DNA of 64,000 nucleotides from Bradyrhizobium sp. CCBAU 53351 (GTDB lineage: Bacteria; Pseudomonadota; Alphaproteobacteria; Rhizobiales; Xanthobacteraceae): the NCBI RefSeq assembly GCF_015291745.1, contig NZ_CP030059.1, positions 1,143,501-1,207,500 on the forward strand, in the 5' to 3' direction. The notes beneath the pieces are model-generated. The model did no database searches. It saw only the letters and a program-made list of their open reading frames with translations, and was not told the DNA's origin. This document shows, piece by piece, positions 18,848-27,695 of the stretch. A program made the position numbers and the translations under genes. The stretch's first letter is position 1. Each line of letters starts with the position of its first letter.

Positions 18848-20156
18848 ATCGCTGCCCATTGCGTTGCCGATCACGCTGCGGATGTACCGGCGCCTGGCCT
18901 CCGGCCTGGTGCCGCTTGCGCCCGCGCTGATCAAGCGGCGGCTGAAGCAGGGCAAGGAAGATCCCGCGCGCGTCGGCGAGCGGCGCGGTCTGTCGCGGGA
19001 CGTGCGGCCGCACGGCCCGCTGGTCTGGATCCACGGTGCCAGCGTCGGCGAGGTGCTGGCCGCGGCGGCGCTGATCGAGCGTTTGCGCGATCTCAATCTG
19101 CGCATCCTGCTCACCTCGGGCACCGTCACCTCGGCCGCGGTGGTCGCCAAGCGCTTTCCGCCCGACGTCATCCATCAATACGTGCCGTATGATTCTCCGC
19201 GTTATGTCGCGCGCTTCCTCGATCACTGGAAGCCGTCGCTGGCGCTGTTCATCGAATCCGATCTGTGGCCGAACCTGATCCTGGCGGGCGCCGCGCGCCG
19301 CGTGCCGATGGTGCTGATCAACGGACGGATGTCGCCGCGCTCCTTCCCGCGCTGGCGGCGCATGCACGGCACCATCTCGGCGCTGCTGTCGCGGTTCGAC
19401 ATCTGCCTGGCGCAGTCGAAGATCGATGCCGAGCGCTTCGCCGCGCTCGGCGGCCGCGACGTCGCCACGACAGGGAATCTCAAGCTCGACGTGCCGGCGC
19501 CGCCGGCCGATCTCGCCAAGCTCGAGCGGCTGATGGCGATGACGCGCGGGCGGCCGATTATCATCGCGGCCTCGACCCATCCGGGCGAGGACGAGATGCT
19601 GGTCGCCGCGCATCGCAGCCTCGTCGGCTTCTTCCCGCAGCTCCTCACGGTGATCGTGCCGCGGCATCCCGATCGCGGCTCCTCGATCGCTGGCCTGATC
19701 ACGGCCTCCGGCCTGACGCCGGCGCTGCGCTCGCGCGAAGAACTGCCGGGCGCGACCACCGACATCTATGTCGCCGACACCATGGGCGAGCTCGGCCTGT
19801 TCTACCGCCTCTCGCCGATCGTGTTCATGGGCGGGTCGCTGATCCGCCACGGCGGACAGAATCCGATCGAGGCGATCAAGCTCGGCGCCGCCATCGTCCA
19901 TGGTCCGCACGTCTTCAATTTCACCGATGTGTTCGAGGCGCTCGATGCGAGCGGCGCGGCGCGGCAGGCCGATAATCAGGAAGCGCTGGTCAAGCAGCTC
20001 GGCCAGCTGCTGGCCGATCCCGCTTTGCGCGAGACAATGCAGCGCGCCGGCACCGGCGTGGTCGAGCGGCTCGGCGGCGCACTGGATCGCACCATGACGG
20101 CGCTCGAGCCCTATCTGCTGCAATTGCGCATCGAGATGGGGGCCGCCAATGCGTGA
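18840..20156 (+). CDS. waaA: Kdo transferase WaaA (KdtA)
   Basis: 438 aa from the ATG at 18840, which overlaps the previous stop by 8 bp. Transfers Kdo from CMP-Kdo to lipid IVA on the inner face of the cytoplasmic membrane. GT30 signatures: WIHGASVGEV (acceptor loop, about 62-71), FIESDLWPNLI (about 136-146), ASTHPGEDE (about 239-247) and GGSLIRHGGQNPIEA (about 329-343). An N-terminal hydrophobic helix anchors it. It overlaps lpxK by 8 bp. Confidence 0.96.
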   Translation: MPKSLPIALPITLRMYRRLASGLVPLAPALIKRRLKQGKEDPARVGERRGLSRDVRPHGPLVWIHGASVGEVLAAAALIERLRDLNLRILLTSGTVTSAAVVAKRFPPDVIHQYVPYDSPRYVARFLDHWKPSLALFIESDLWPNLILAGAARRVPMVLINGRMSPRSFPRWRRMHGTISALLSRFDICLAQSKIDAERFAALGGRDVATTGNLKLDVPAPPADLAKLERLMAMTRGRPIIIAASTHPGEDEMLVAAHRSLVGFFPQLLTVIVPRHPDRGSSIAGLITASGLTPALRSREELPGATTDIYVADTMGELGLFYRLSPIVFMGGSLIRHGGQNPIEAIKLGAAIVHGPHVFNFTDVFEALDASGAARQADNQEALVKQLGQLLADPALRETMQRAGTGVVERLGGALDRTMTALEPYLLQLRIEMGAANA

Positions 20157-21165
20157 GCCGGCCTTCTGGTACCGGCCACGTTCTCTTCCGTCCTATGCGT
20201 TATGGCCGCTCGGCGCGCTCTACGGCGCGATCACCGAACGGCGCATGCTGCGCGAGGGCAAGGATGCCGGCATCCCCGTGATCTGCGTCGGCAATTACCA
20301 TGTCGGCGGCGCCGGCAAGACGCCGACCGTGCTGGCGCTGACGAAGCTGTTGCGCGGGCTCGGCGAAACGCCTGTGGTGCTCAGCCGCGGCTATGGCGGG
20401 CGCCTGAAAGGCCCCGTCATGGTCGGCCGCGACCGTCACACCGCCGCCGATGTCGGCGACGAGCCCTTGATGATGGCGCGCGACGTCCCGGTCGTGGTCG
20501 CGCGCGACCGCGTCGACGGTGTTGCGCTGGCGAAGTCGCAAGGCGCCACCGTCATCCTGATGGACGACGGCTTCCAGAACCCGCGCCTGCTCAAGGATGC
20601 TTCGCTGATCGTGATCGACAGCGAGCGCGGCCTCGGCAACGGCCAGGTGTTCCCGGCAGGCCCGTTGCGCGCGCCGCTGCAGGCCCAGCTTGCGCGCACC
20701 GACGCGCTGGTGCTGATCGGCGACGGCCGCGCCGCCAACGATGTCGCCGCTGAGCTCGCCAAGCGCAACAAGCCCGAGCTGCGCGCACGGTTGAAGCCGG
20801 ATGCGGGCTCGCTCGCGCAACTGCTCGGCCGGAAGGTGTTCGCCTTCGCCGGCATCGGTGATCCCGAACGCTTCTTCCGTACCCTTCGCGCTGGCGGCAT
20901 CGACGTCGCGCGCACGCGCGCCTTCGCCGATCACCACATGTTCTCGCGCGAGGAGATCGCAGCCCTCGCGGCGGAGGCCCTGCGCGAGCAGCTCACGCTG
21001 GTGACGACGGAAAAAGATCTCGCACGCCTGCGCGGCAGAGAGGGCGTGCCTGACGACATCGTGCCGTTCGCCGTCCATCTCGAGTTCGACGATCCCGACG
21101 CGCTGCGCCAGTTGATCGGCGACCAGCTCTACAAGGCGCGCGAGCGAAGATTCGGCAGGCGATGA
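20149..21165 (+). CDS. lpxK: Tetraacyldisaccharide 4'-kinase LpxK
   Basis: 338 aa. Phosphorylates the 4' position of the lipid A disaccharide. Walker A VGGAGKTPT (about 53-61), VLSRGYGGR (about 77-85), DVGDEPLMMA and LMDDGFQNPRL (about 138-148), VFAFAGIGDPERFF (about 231-244) and TTEKDLARL near the end. N-terminal membrane-associated helix. Last gene of the overlapping pmbA-to-lpxK run. Confidence 0.96.
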   Translation: MREPAFWYRPRSLPSYALWPLGALYGAITERRMLREGKDAGIPVICVGNYHVGGAGKTPTVLALTKLLRGLGETPVVLSRGYGGRLKGPVMVGRDRHTAADVGDEPLMMARDVPVVVARDRVDGVALAKSQGATVILMDDGFQNPRLLKDASLIVIDSERGLGNGQVFPAGPLRAPLQAQLARTDALVLIGDGRAANDVAAELAKRNKPELRARLKPDAGSLAQLLGRKVFAFAGIGDPERFFRTLRAGGIDVARTRAFADHHMFSREEIAALAAEALREQLTLVTTEKDLARLRGREGVPDDIVPFAVHLEFDDPDALRQLIGDQLYKARERRFGRR

Positions 21166-21492
21166 TCTCGTAGGGAGGCAAGGCTATTCCGCGAAGATTG
21201 CGCCTCGCGCTTTCCTGCGCGAACGCAACGTGTGATGGCGAATGAATTGGCGCGATGCGATGTGTGAACCGAGCTGTCATGTCGCGGGCGACAAAGTCTC
21301 TTCCGCACGTCCGGGAGTTGATGTAGCCTTTCATGAGAGCCGTCACCGGGACGTGCCGAACTCCCGGAAATTATCGGCGGCGTTTATGCCCACGGCGGGC
21401 ATGTATCTTCATCATTTCAGGTGCGACGGCCGTAACGACCAGCTCGGAACGGCATGAAGAGGTATTGCTAAGAGTTCAGAGGAGAACATGCC
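21166..21492. other. Non-coding gap
   Basis: 327 bp between lpxK and the GYD gene. No convincing ORF with a ribosome site, RNA gene or terminator was seen. A weak complementarity CGGGAGTT / AACTCCCGG (around 21311 and 21359) is present. The last 30 bases carry the GYD gene ribosome site. Confidence 0.5.
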
Positions 21493-21828
21493 ATGCATTT
21501 TTGCCTCACCGGACAATACACACCACGCGCGCTCAACGCTATCTTGGAAAATCCCACGACCAATCGCCAGGAGGCCGCCAGGAAGCTCATTGAAGCCGCC
21601 GGCGGAAAGCTGATTTCGATGTACAGCGTTGCGGCCGACGGCCCAGGCGTTCTGGTGATTTTCGATGTGCCTGATCCGGGCGTGGCTCCGGCCATTTCCG
21701 GACTGACCGTTACGGCAGGCACCCTGCAGAACGTGAAGCTGACCCGGTTGTTCACGCAGGACGAGATCAAGCAGGTCCGCCAGAACGCGGCGAAGCTGCG
21801 TGCTTCATATACTCCGCCCGGAGGCTGA
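21493..21828 (+). CDS. GYD domain protein
   Basis: 111 aa from the ATG at 21493, with GAGGAG 8 nt upstream; an ATG at 21488 is out of frame. Opens MHFCLTGQYTPRALNAI and continues 'RKLIEAAGGKLISMYSV...GPGVLVIFDVPD', the ferredoxin-like GYD pattern of small cytosolic proteins common in rhizobia and actinobacteria. No activity is known; a ligand-binding or stress role is speculation. Stands alone. Confidence 0.88.
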   Translation: MHFCLTGQYTPRALNAILENPTTNRQEAARKLIEAAGGKLISMYSVAADGPGVLVIFDVPDPGVAPAISGLTVTAGTLQNVKLTRLFTQDEIKQVRQNAAKLRASYTPPGG

Positions 21829-22040
21829 CTCCGGATCTCGAGCGAAGCCGCCGCAGGCGTCGCAGGCGGCGGCAACGCTCACATCAAGGGATCAATCACG
21901 TCTGCAAGCCGAAGGTCTGGCGTCCATCGACGGACGATGTAATACGATGCGTGCTGCGTCCGGTGCCATGGGTCGGATTGAACGTGCTTGCCAGCGGCCG
22001 CGGTTCTCCGCGGCGATCGTGCTTCAGCAGTCAGTTATGC

Positions 22041-22127
22041 TCACCACGCCCCAGCGGCCATCATTCCGATAATGGTCAGGCACGAGAGGCAGGCCACCAT
22101 GACAGTATAGTATTCGGGTGTATTCAT
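22041..22127 (-). CDS. Very small hydrophobic protein (28 aa)
   Basis: Found by reading the minus strand; too short for usual ORF cut-offs. ATG at 22127 with GGGAG 6 nt upstream, stop TGA at 22043-22041. The product starts MNTPEYYTVMV and then forms one hydrophobic segment (about residues 9-27) ending GAW, as expected of a single-span membrane peptide. Not recognisable as KdpF, CydX or CcoQ. It lies 72 bp downstream of the next small minus-strand ORF and could share its transcript. Confidence 0.5.
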   Translation of the reverse strand: MNTPEYYTVMVACLSCLTIIGMMAAGAW

Positions 22128-22199
22128 TGCAGGCTCCCAAACTGTTGCCAATTGCTTGGTCATTGCTACGCGGGAGAGGTTGCACGTCGTCGGGCCGCT

Positions 22200-22388
22200 T
22201 CAGTGCGGCGCGCGGTAATCGGGTTTGCGATGTATGTCCATCTTGTCATCGTCCCCCCGATCTGCAGGATGATGATCCGCGTCCGGAGCCTGAGCGCGTT
22301 CAGTCGCGATCAGAAGCTGTTTCCGCATTTCAGCAAGACGGGCGCGACAATATTCACGATAGAGCAACTCTAATATGGCGGGCATGAT
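22200..22388 (-). CDS. Small rhizobial-type protein (62 aa)
   Basis: Preferred ATG at 22388 (MPAILELLYREYCRARL), with GGGGA 5 nt upstream; in-frame ATGs at 22394 and 22397 are alternatives. The first 30 residues are a strong amphipathic helix rich in Arg/Lys and Leu, then a polar His/Asp-rich tail. Short proteins starting with 'LLYREYCRAR' are familiar from Bradyrhizobium genomes (from memory), without known function. The opposite-strand ORFs here have no ribosome site. Confidence 0.5.
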   Translation of the reverse strand: MMPAILELLYREYCRARLAEMRKQLLIATERAQAPDADHHPADRGDDDKMDIHRKPDYRAPH

Positions 22389-22397
22389 CATCCCCAT

Positions 22398-22866
22398 CGT
22401 TTGGCTTGATATTCCGCCGCGAATTTTCTTGGTGAACGTAGCCGTCCAGATGACGCTTCGATATGAGCCCGTTCACAGACTGCGCCAATTCCAAAGCTCA
22501 ATGGTCGGTTGGTTGGCTTGATTGTCTGCGTGATAAAAGGAGCAGGGCCAGTTACCTAACATGCAACTATAGCAGCCCTCTGTTTCACCAAGACTTCGTC
22601 GAACAACTTAAGGGCGCCGAATCGCAACGAAGAATCCAACCACAGCGCGAAATGACTAACCACTGAGTGCGCGCACTGTTCGATGCAACGCGGAGCGGCG
22701 TGGCGGAGATCATCGGCGGTGAGGCTGGCAAATCACGCGCGCGCATATCGTCGCAATTGACACACCCTTATCGATGCTCGTGTCGACCTGGTTGCCGCAC
22801 GCCGCCATTCAGCCGGCATTCATGGCCAGGCTCTTATCGATAGAGCTGCGTCCAAGGAGAGGTCAG
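22398..22866. other. Non-coding stretch
   Basis: 469 bp of lower GC than the flanks. No ORF with a ribosome site, RNA gene or repeat was recognised, apart from the AAGGAGAGG ribosome site of the PsiF-like gene at its right end. It may be decayed coding sequence. Confidence 0.45.
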
Positions 22867-23178
22867 ATGAAATTGCGGTCCGCGCTTCTTACCGCCAGCC
22901 TCATGTGTCTGCCGGTGTTGCCCGCCCTTGCTCAGACATCCGCACCACCTGCCGCCGCTCCGACCGCCACCGTGCCGGTTCCCGCGACCAAGCGCGTGAC
23001 GTGCCTTGCCACGACGGCGAGCCTGAAAGGGCAGGACAAGCGCGACCAGCTGCAGCTCTGCCTGGCGCAGGCGCGCGTCGACTGCCTGAAGCAGGCGATC
23101 GATCAGAAGATCGTCGGTGAATCCAGGAAGAGCGCGATCAAGACTTGCATGGGCGGCGATGCACCCCAGCCGCAATAG
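22867..23178 (+). CDS. PsiF-like secreted protein
   Basis: 103 aa from the ATG at 22867, with a strong AAGGAGAGG site. Signal peptide MKLRSALLTASLMCLPVLPALA followed by a short Pro/Ala/Thr linker. The mature part has two tandem units of the PsiF type: VTCLATTASLKGQDKRDQLQ with a following CL, and a shorter 'CLKQAIDQKIVGESRKSAIKTCM' unit, with paired Cys in each. PsiF is a phosphate-starvation-inducible periplasmic protein of unknown role. Regulation by phosphate here is untested; no Pho box was identified. Confidence 0.75.
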   Translation: MKLRSALLTASLMCLPVLPALAQTSAPPAAAPTATVPVPATKRVTCLATTASLKGQDKRDQLQLCLAQARVDCLKQAIDQKIVGESRKSAIKTCMGGDAPQPQ

Positions 23179-23200
23179 GCGAACGAGATTGACGACGGGA

Positions 23201-23431
23201 TCACGATTCCTGCGGTCTCGGCGCGCCGGGAAAATGTCGCTGCAGCACGGCGGCAGGCGTGGCGTAGGCCTCCTGCAGGTCGACGCTCCAGTACTTCAGC
23301 TCGTCGAGCGGAATCCGCGCGTCGGTGATGGCGCAGCGCACGAAGGTCCCCGGCGAGATCACGCGGAAATCGCCGTCGAGATATTGCACCTGCGCTTCGC
23401 CATGGCCCGAGGGGCCGAACTTGTTCAGCAC
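23201..23431 (-). CDS. DUF2093 small protein
   Basis: 76 aa from the GTG at 23431 (VLNKFGPSG), with GGAGA 9 nt upstream; the longer frame to 23680 has no ribosome site and overlaps the start region of the next gene. The core 'AQVQYLDGDFRVISPGTFV' and 'CAITDARIPLDELKYWSV' is the DUF2093 signature, with 'DLQEAYATPAAVLQR' after it. Unknown function; in rhizobia it normally sits beside lpxK and xseA (from memory). Confidence 0.85.
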   Translation of the reverse strand: MLNKFGPSGHGEAQVQYLDGDFRVISPGTFVRCAITDARIPLDELKYWSVDLQEAYATPAAVLQRHFPGAPRPQES

Positions 23432-23626
23432 GGTCGAAAGTCTCCGTGGAAGGCCGCCCTCGAGGAAACCCCTGGAGGGCACGATGTGTTGGCCGGGATG
23501 TAGCATAGATAGGGCGGCTTGTCCGCCCGGTAAACCCACCGGTTTGTGATGTTTTGCCGCCGATTCCGCATGATAGTTCTGGCGCAAAGGATCGCTGGTT
23601 CCGGCAGCTTTCCACGGCAGAGTCCG

Positions 23627-24448
23627 ATGCGCCTTCCACTGACCGCCCTGTTCGTGATGCTCGTGATGTCGGCCGTGCATGCCGCGCCGGCACCGCTAGC
23701 AGTCGAGATTCCGCTGGCGTCGGGCGTCCTCCATGCGCAGCTCTACAAGCCCGAGGGAGCAGGCCCGTTTCCGACCGTGATCGCGCTGCACGGCTGCGGC
23801 GGGCTCGGCGGCCATTCCGATTCCATCCTGCCGCGCTATCGCGACTGGGCCGAGCGCCTGCTCAGGGCCGGCAACGCCGTGCTGTGGCCCGACAGCTACG
23901 GCTCGCGCGAGCTCGGGCCGCAATGCCGCGTCAAGGAGATGCACGTTAAGGCGCGGCGCGAGCGCGTCGCCGACATCGCGGCGAGCCGGGCCTGGCTGAT
24001 GCAGCAGAGCTGGGTGGCGCGCGACCGCGTCAGCCTGATGGGCTGGGCCAATGGCGCGAGCGCGCTGCTCTGGGCCGTGCGTCCGCAGAGTGCCGCGCGG
24101 GATCTCGGTCCGGATTTCCGTGCTGCCGTCGCGTTCTATCCGGATTGCCGGATATCGGCCGGCCTCGGCTGGAGCACGCGCGTGCCCACCCTGGTGCTGA
24201 TCGGCGCCGATGACGACGTCTCGTCGCCGCCCGCCTGCCGCCAGATGGTGGAGGGCGCGCATGGCCGTAGCGCGCTCGCGCGCATCGTGGTCTATCCCGG
24301 CGCCTATCACGATTTCGACCGCGCCAACACGCCGCTGCACGCAGCTGGCAGCAACGATGCAGGCGCGCCCGAGCGCGGCCATCTCGGCACCAACGCGCAG
24401 GCGCGCGCGGAATCGCAGAAAGAGGTCGCGGAGTGGCTGGCGCGGTAA
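23627..24448 (+). CDS. Dienelactone-hydrolase-family protein lacking its nucleophile
   Basis: 273 aa from the ATG at 23627, opening a signal peptide (MRLPLTALFVMLVMSAVHAA). Alpha/beta hydrolase fold: oxyanion region LHGCGGLGGHS (54-64), nucleophile elbow LMGWANGAS (138-145), acid region IGADDDVSSP (192-201) and His228 in PGAYHDF. The usual elbow is GWSNGG or G-x-C/S-x-G; here the nucleophile position, residue 141, is Ala (codon GCC at 24047-24049, one base from TCC). The acid and His remain. So it is exported but may be non-hydrolytic or use another residue. Confidence 0.85.
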   Translation: MRLPLTALFVMLVMSAVHAAPAPLAVEIPLASGVLHAQLYKPEGAGPFPTVIALHGCGGLGGHSDSILPRYRDWAERLLRAGNAVLWPDSYGSRELGPQCRVKEMHVKARRERVADIAASRAWLMQQSWVARDRVSLMGWANGASALLWAVRPQSAARDLGPDFRAAVAFYPDCRISAGLGWSTRVPTLVLIGADDDVSSPPACRQMVEGAHGRSALARIVVYPGAYHDFDRANTPLHAAGSNDAGAPERGHLGTNAQARAESQKEVAEWLAR

Positions 24449-24451
24449 TCT

Positions 24452-24538
24452 CGTAGCCCGGATGGAGCGCAGCGAAATCCGGGACAGTGCAACGTGGGGC
24501 ACGATCCCCGGATTGCGCTGCGCTCCATCCGGGCTACG
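24452..24538. repeat. Long palindromic repeat, family C
   Basis: A 23-bp perfect inverted repeat, CGTAGCCCGGATGGAGCGCA... (24452-24474) with its complement at 24516-24538, extended by AATCCGGG/CCCGGATT after one mismatch. The 42180-42214 repeat is a single arm of the same family. It follows the hydrolase stop by 3 bp and may work as a terminator-like stem-loop. Confidence 0.85.
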
Positions 24539-24709
24539 GCCCACGTGAAGCGGGGCCGCCCGAGGAACAACGTCGAGCGGACAGCCCCGCATCGACCACC
24601 GCCCTGCACGGAAAATGGCCGACCGGGAATCTACGGATCGCGCGTGCCAGCGGTTTCAGCGTGTGACGGCGCCTTAGTTCGACCACGATGTCGATTAAAC
24701 GAAAGTCCC

Positions 24710-24856
24710 ATGCGCAACCGCATCACGCTCTTCTCCGCACTCGTCGCCTTCACCGTCGCGATCTTCCTGTACGAGGCCCACGCCGGCGCCCCCCAGCGCG
24801 CACCGGAGCATTGCGGCTTCTGGACCACGATCGACGCGGGATTGTCCTGCCGCTAG
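24710..24856 (+). CDS. Small secreted peptide (48 aa)
   Basis: Starts MRNRITLFSALVAFTVAIF, a credible signal sequence cut after EAHA, leaving about 24 residues with two Cys (EHCGFW...LSCR) that could pair. Ribosome site is weak (ACGAAAG). It is convergent with xseA. Function unknown; the reading could be spurious but the signal peptide and codon use favour a gene. Confidence 0.5.
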   Translation: MRNRITLFSALVAFTVAIFLYEAHAGAPQRAPEHCGFWTTIDAGLSCR

Positions 24857-24922
24857 GGCTCGCCGTGTCCACGCGCGCCGCTATTGGTGGCGAATGACAC
24901 TGAGCGTAAAACGGTCATCGCC

Positions 24923-26545
24923 TCAGAACAGGCTGCCCTGATCCACCGGCTTGGCCACGCGCTTCGGCGCAGGCTTTGCGTCCGCCGCGGCCGGCTTCGC
25001 TGGCGCCGGCGCGCGCTTTGCCGTCGGCACCGGTCGATCCGCATCCGCGGTCGCCGCGACTCGTCCATCCGCGAACTCGATCTCCAGCCGCGCGTTCGGC
25101 CCGACGCTATCGGCCGCATGCAGCGGATGACCCGCCTCGTCCCGCACCAGTGCGAAGCCGCGCGCAAGCACGCTGCGGTAGGACAAGGCCGACAGCAGCT
25201 TGCCGCTGTTCTCGATGCGGGCCTCCAGCCGCTGCAGCAGCGTGAGAAGCGCGCGCCCGGCGCGCTCGCTGAGGCGATGCGTGCGCTCGCGCTGGCGCGC
25301 AATCGCGTTGCGCTGCGCCTGCGCATTGGAGAGCTTTGACGCGCGCAGGCGAACCTCGAGCCCCGCAAAGCGGTCGCGCCGCCGCCGTAGCAGCGAGCGC
25401 GCGGAGAGGCCGAGCCGCTCGCCGCACACGGTCAGGCGATGGTCGGCCTGCGAGATCTGGCCGTGCAGCACGCGCAGCGTCAGCTTCGAGCTGGCGGCGG
25501 TAAACCTGCGGAAATGCGCGTGCGTGTTGGCCTTGAGGCAGCGGGGCAGGGAGGCGCCCGCCGAATCCAGCCGTTGCCGGGGAATGGCGAGCAGATCGCC
25601 GGCCGCCGGCAGCGCGCGCGCGGCGGCGCGCAACTCGCTGCGGCGGCTTTCCTGCGCGCGCATCCAATAGGCGCGGGTGCGGCGCCCGAGATCGGCGACC
25701 TCGACGAAGAGATCGCTGCGCACCGGCACCGCCATCTCGGCCGCCGCCGTCGGCGTCGGCGCGCGCTTGTCGGCGACGAAGTCGATCAGCGTGATGTCGG
25801 TCTCGTGTCCCACCGCCGAGATCAGCGGGATCATGCTCTCGGCCGCCGCGCGGACCACGATCTCCTCGTTGAACGACCAGAGATCTTCCAGCGAGCCGCC
25901 GCCGCGCGCGACGATCAACACATCGGGCCGCGGAATCCTGCCGCCTTCCGGCAGCGCGTTGAAGCCGCGGATCGCGGCCGCGATCTGCTCGGCCGAGCCT
26001 TCGCCCTGCACCTTCACCGGCCACACCAGCACGCGGCGGGGGAAGCGGTCCTCCAGCCGATGCAGGATGTCGCGGATGACGGCGCCGGTCGGCGAGGTCA
26101 CCACGCCGATCACCTCTGGCAGCCACGGCAGCAGCTGCTTGCGCGCCTCGTCGAACAGGCCTTCGGCGGCGAGCTTCTTCTTGCGCTCCTCCATCAGCGC
26201 CATCAGCGCGCCGATGCCGGCCGGCTCCAGCGCCTCGATCACGATCTGGTATTTCGAGGAGCCCGGATAGGTCGTGAGCTTGCCGGTGGCGATCACCTCC
26301 AGCCCCTCCTGGGGCTTGAAGCGCATGCGGCCGTGCACGCCCTTCCAGATCACCGCCTCGATCTTGGCGCTCTCGTCCTTGAGCGCGAAATAGCAATGGC
26401 CGGAGGAGTGCGCCCCGCGAAACCCCGAGATCTCGCCGCGGACCCGGACATGGCCATAGGTGTCCTCCACCGTCCGCTTCAGGGACTGCGAGAGCTCGGA
26501 CACCGTGAATTCGAAGGCGTTGTTCAGTTGTTCCGCGGGCGGCAT
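24923..26545 (-). CDS. xseA: Exodeoxyribonuclease VII large subunit
   Basis: 540 aa from the ATG at 26545 ([19 protein letters not shown]); an upstream ATG at 26581 is less likely. N-terminal OB fold ([21 protein letters not shown]..., about 32-110) binds single-stranded DNA, the middle holds [16 protein letters not shown] and [14 protein letters not shown], then a long coiled-coil-rich arm and a Pro/Ala/Lys-rich tail ending VDQGSLF. With XseB it degrades single-stranded DNA. Single gene here. Confidence 0.96.
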   Translation of the reverse strand: MPPAEQLNNAFEFTVSELSQSLKRTVEDTYGHVRVRGEISGFRGAHSSGHCYFALKDESAKIEAVIWKGVHGRMRFKPQEGLEVIATGKLTTYPGSSKYQIVIEALEPAGIGALMALMEERKKKLAAEGLFDEARKQLLPWLPEVIGVVTSPTGAVIRDILHRLEDRFPRRVLVWPVKVQGEGSAEQIAAAIRGFNALPEGGRIPRPDVLIVARGGGSLEDLWSFNEEIVVRAAAESMIPLISAVGHETDITLIDFVADKRAPTPTAAAEMAVPVRSDLFVEVADLGRRTRAYWMRAQESRRSELRAAARALPAAGDLLAIPRQRLDSAGASLPRCLKANTHAHFRRFTAASSKLTLRVLHGQISQADHRLTVCGERLGLSARSLLRRRRDRFAGLEVRLRASKLSNAQAQRNAIARQRERTHRLSERAGRALLTLLQRLEARIENSGKLLSALSYRSVLARGFALVRDEAGHPLHAADSVGPNARLEIEFADGRVAATADADRPVPTAKRAPAPAKPAAADAKPAPKRVAKPVDQGSLF

Positions 26546-26618
26546 CGGGCAAACGATTCGGCATTTTGGGGTCAGACCCACGTTTAAGGATTTTCACCGC
26601 GCGGCGCCAATCCCGGGC

Positions 26619-26655
26619 TTGATCGGAAGAGTACTCTGTAATATAGAGTTCTCTA
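26619..26655 (+). promoter_or_regulatory. Promoter with two AGAGNNCTCT palindromes
   Basis: TTGATC (26619-26624), 17-bp spacer, TATAGA (26642-26647). Between the boxes lies AGAGTACTCT (26628-26637), a perfect palindrome; over the -10 and start lies AGAGTTCTCT (26645-26654) inside TAGAGTTCTCTA. The two centres are 17 bp apart. The layout is that of a repressor operator pair. The winged-helix protein encoded at the end of this operon is the obvious candidate (inference). Confidence 0.65.
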
Positions 26656-26684
26656 TTGATTTTGATCCATTGGGAGTTTGCGTC

Positions 26685-27695
26685 ATGGCAATGCGATTGC
26701 TGCGCGGCGTTTTGAGCGGCGTGAAATGGGCCCTGTGTGCGGTCGGCGGCGTGGCGCTGATCCTGACCGCGATGATCGCAACCCCGCTGCAGCGGCCGCC
26801 CGAGATGCGCTCGGTCTCGGAATCGACCAAGGGCATCGACTGGTCCACGCTGCCGCAACTCGAGCGCTTCCAGGCACGCGACGGCACCTGGATCGGTTAT
26901 CGCCATTACGCACCGATCGGCGCTGCGGCAGGCCGCGGCGCGATCTTCATCCATGGCTCCTCCGGCTCCAGCGGCACCGTCAACCACGCGCTGACCCACG
27001 CGATGTCAGCGCATGGGGTGGAGACCTGGGCGCTCGACATCCGCGGCCATGGCGGCTCCGGCACTCGCGGCGATATCGGCTATGTCGGCCAGCTCGAGGA
27101 CGATCTCGTCGATTTCGTCGCGGAAGTTCGCAAGACCGCGCCGGATCTGCCGCTCACTTTGGTCGGCCATTCCGCCGGCGCCGGCTTCTCGCTGCGCGTC
27201 GCCGCGACCCCGATCATGCAGGACATGTTCGTGCGCACCGTGCTGCTCGCGCCCTATCTCGGCTATGACGCACCGACCAACCGGCCCAATGCGGGCGGCT
27301 GGGCCAATTTCAACGTCCCGCGCTTCTTCGGCCTGAGCGCGCTGCGCAAGCTCGGCATCGACTGCTGCGCGCAGCTTCCGGTGCTGGCGCTGGCGGTGCC
27401 GGCGACCTCGGCGAAATATCTCACCTCGATCTATTCCGATCGCCTGACCCGCAATTTCTCAACGCGCGGCTATCGCATAGATCTTCCCTTGACGACGCGC
27501 CCGATCACGATCTTTGGCGGCGCCGAGGACGAGATGATGATCTCGGACAAATACGCGGAAGCCGTGCACGCGGTGAAGCCGTCGGTCGACGTCAAGATCA
27601 TCGACGGCATCAACCACATGGGCATCGTCACCAATCCCAAGGCGATCTCCGTCATCGCCGAGGACGTCGCAACGCGCGGAGCAGGCCAGTCATGA
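26685..27695 (+). CDS. Membrane-anchored alpha/beta hydrolase
   Basis: 336 aa from the ATG at 26685, with GGGAG 8 nt upstream. One N-terminal transmembrane helix (about 12-33), then the hydrolase: oxyanion loop IFIHGSSGSSG (88-97), LDIRGHGGSG (117-126), nucleophile elbow LVGHSAGAG (Ser163), and a C-terminal 'FGGAEDEMM ... DGINHMGIV' with acid and His. Lysophospholipase/esterase-like; substrate unknown. First gene of a three-gene operon; ATGA overlap with the next gene. Confidence 0.9.
   Translation: MAMRLLRGVLSGVKWALCAVGGVALILTAMIATPLQRPPEMRSVSESTKGIDWSTLPQLERFQARDGTWIGYRHYAPIGAAAGRGAIFIHGSSGSSGTVNHALTHAMSAHGVETWALDIRGHGGSGTRGDIGYVGQLEDDLVDFVAEVRKTAPDLPLTLVGHSAGAGFSLRVAATPIMQDMFVRTVLLAPYLGYDAPTNRPNAGGWANFNVPRFFGLSALRKLGIDCCAQLPVLALAVPATSAKYLTSIYSDRLTRNFSTRGYRIDLPLTTRPITIFGGAEDEMMISDKYAEAVHAVKPSVDVKIIDGINHMGIVTNPKAISVIAEDVATRGAGQS

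Noticed and set aside
21951..22387. Plus-strand ORFs of 140 and 89 codons
   Set aside because: No ribosome sites, no signal or domain, atypical composition; the two small minus-strand ORFs fit better.
25107..26999. 630-codon minus-strand frame over xseA
   Set aside because: Different frame of the same strand as xseA, without family features; it also runs through the operator region of the next operon.
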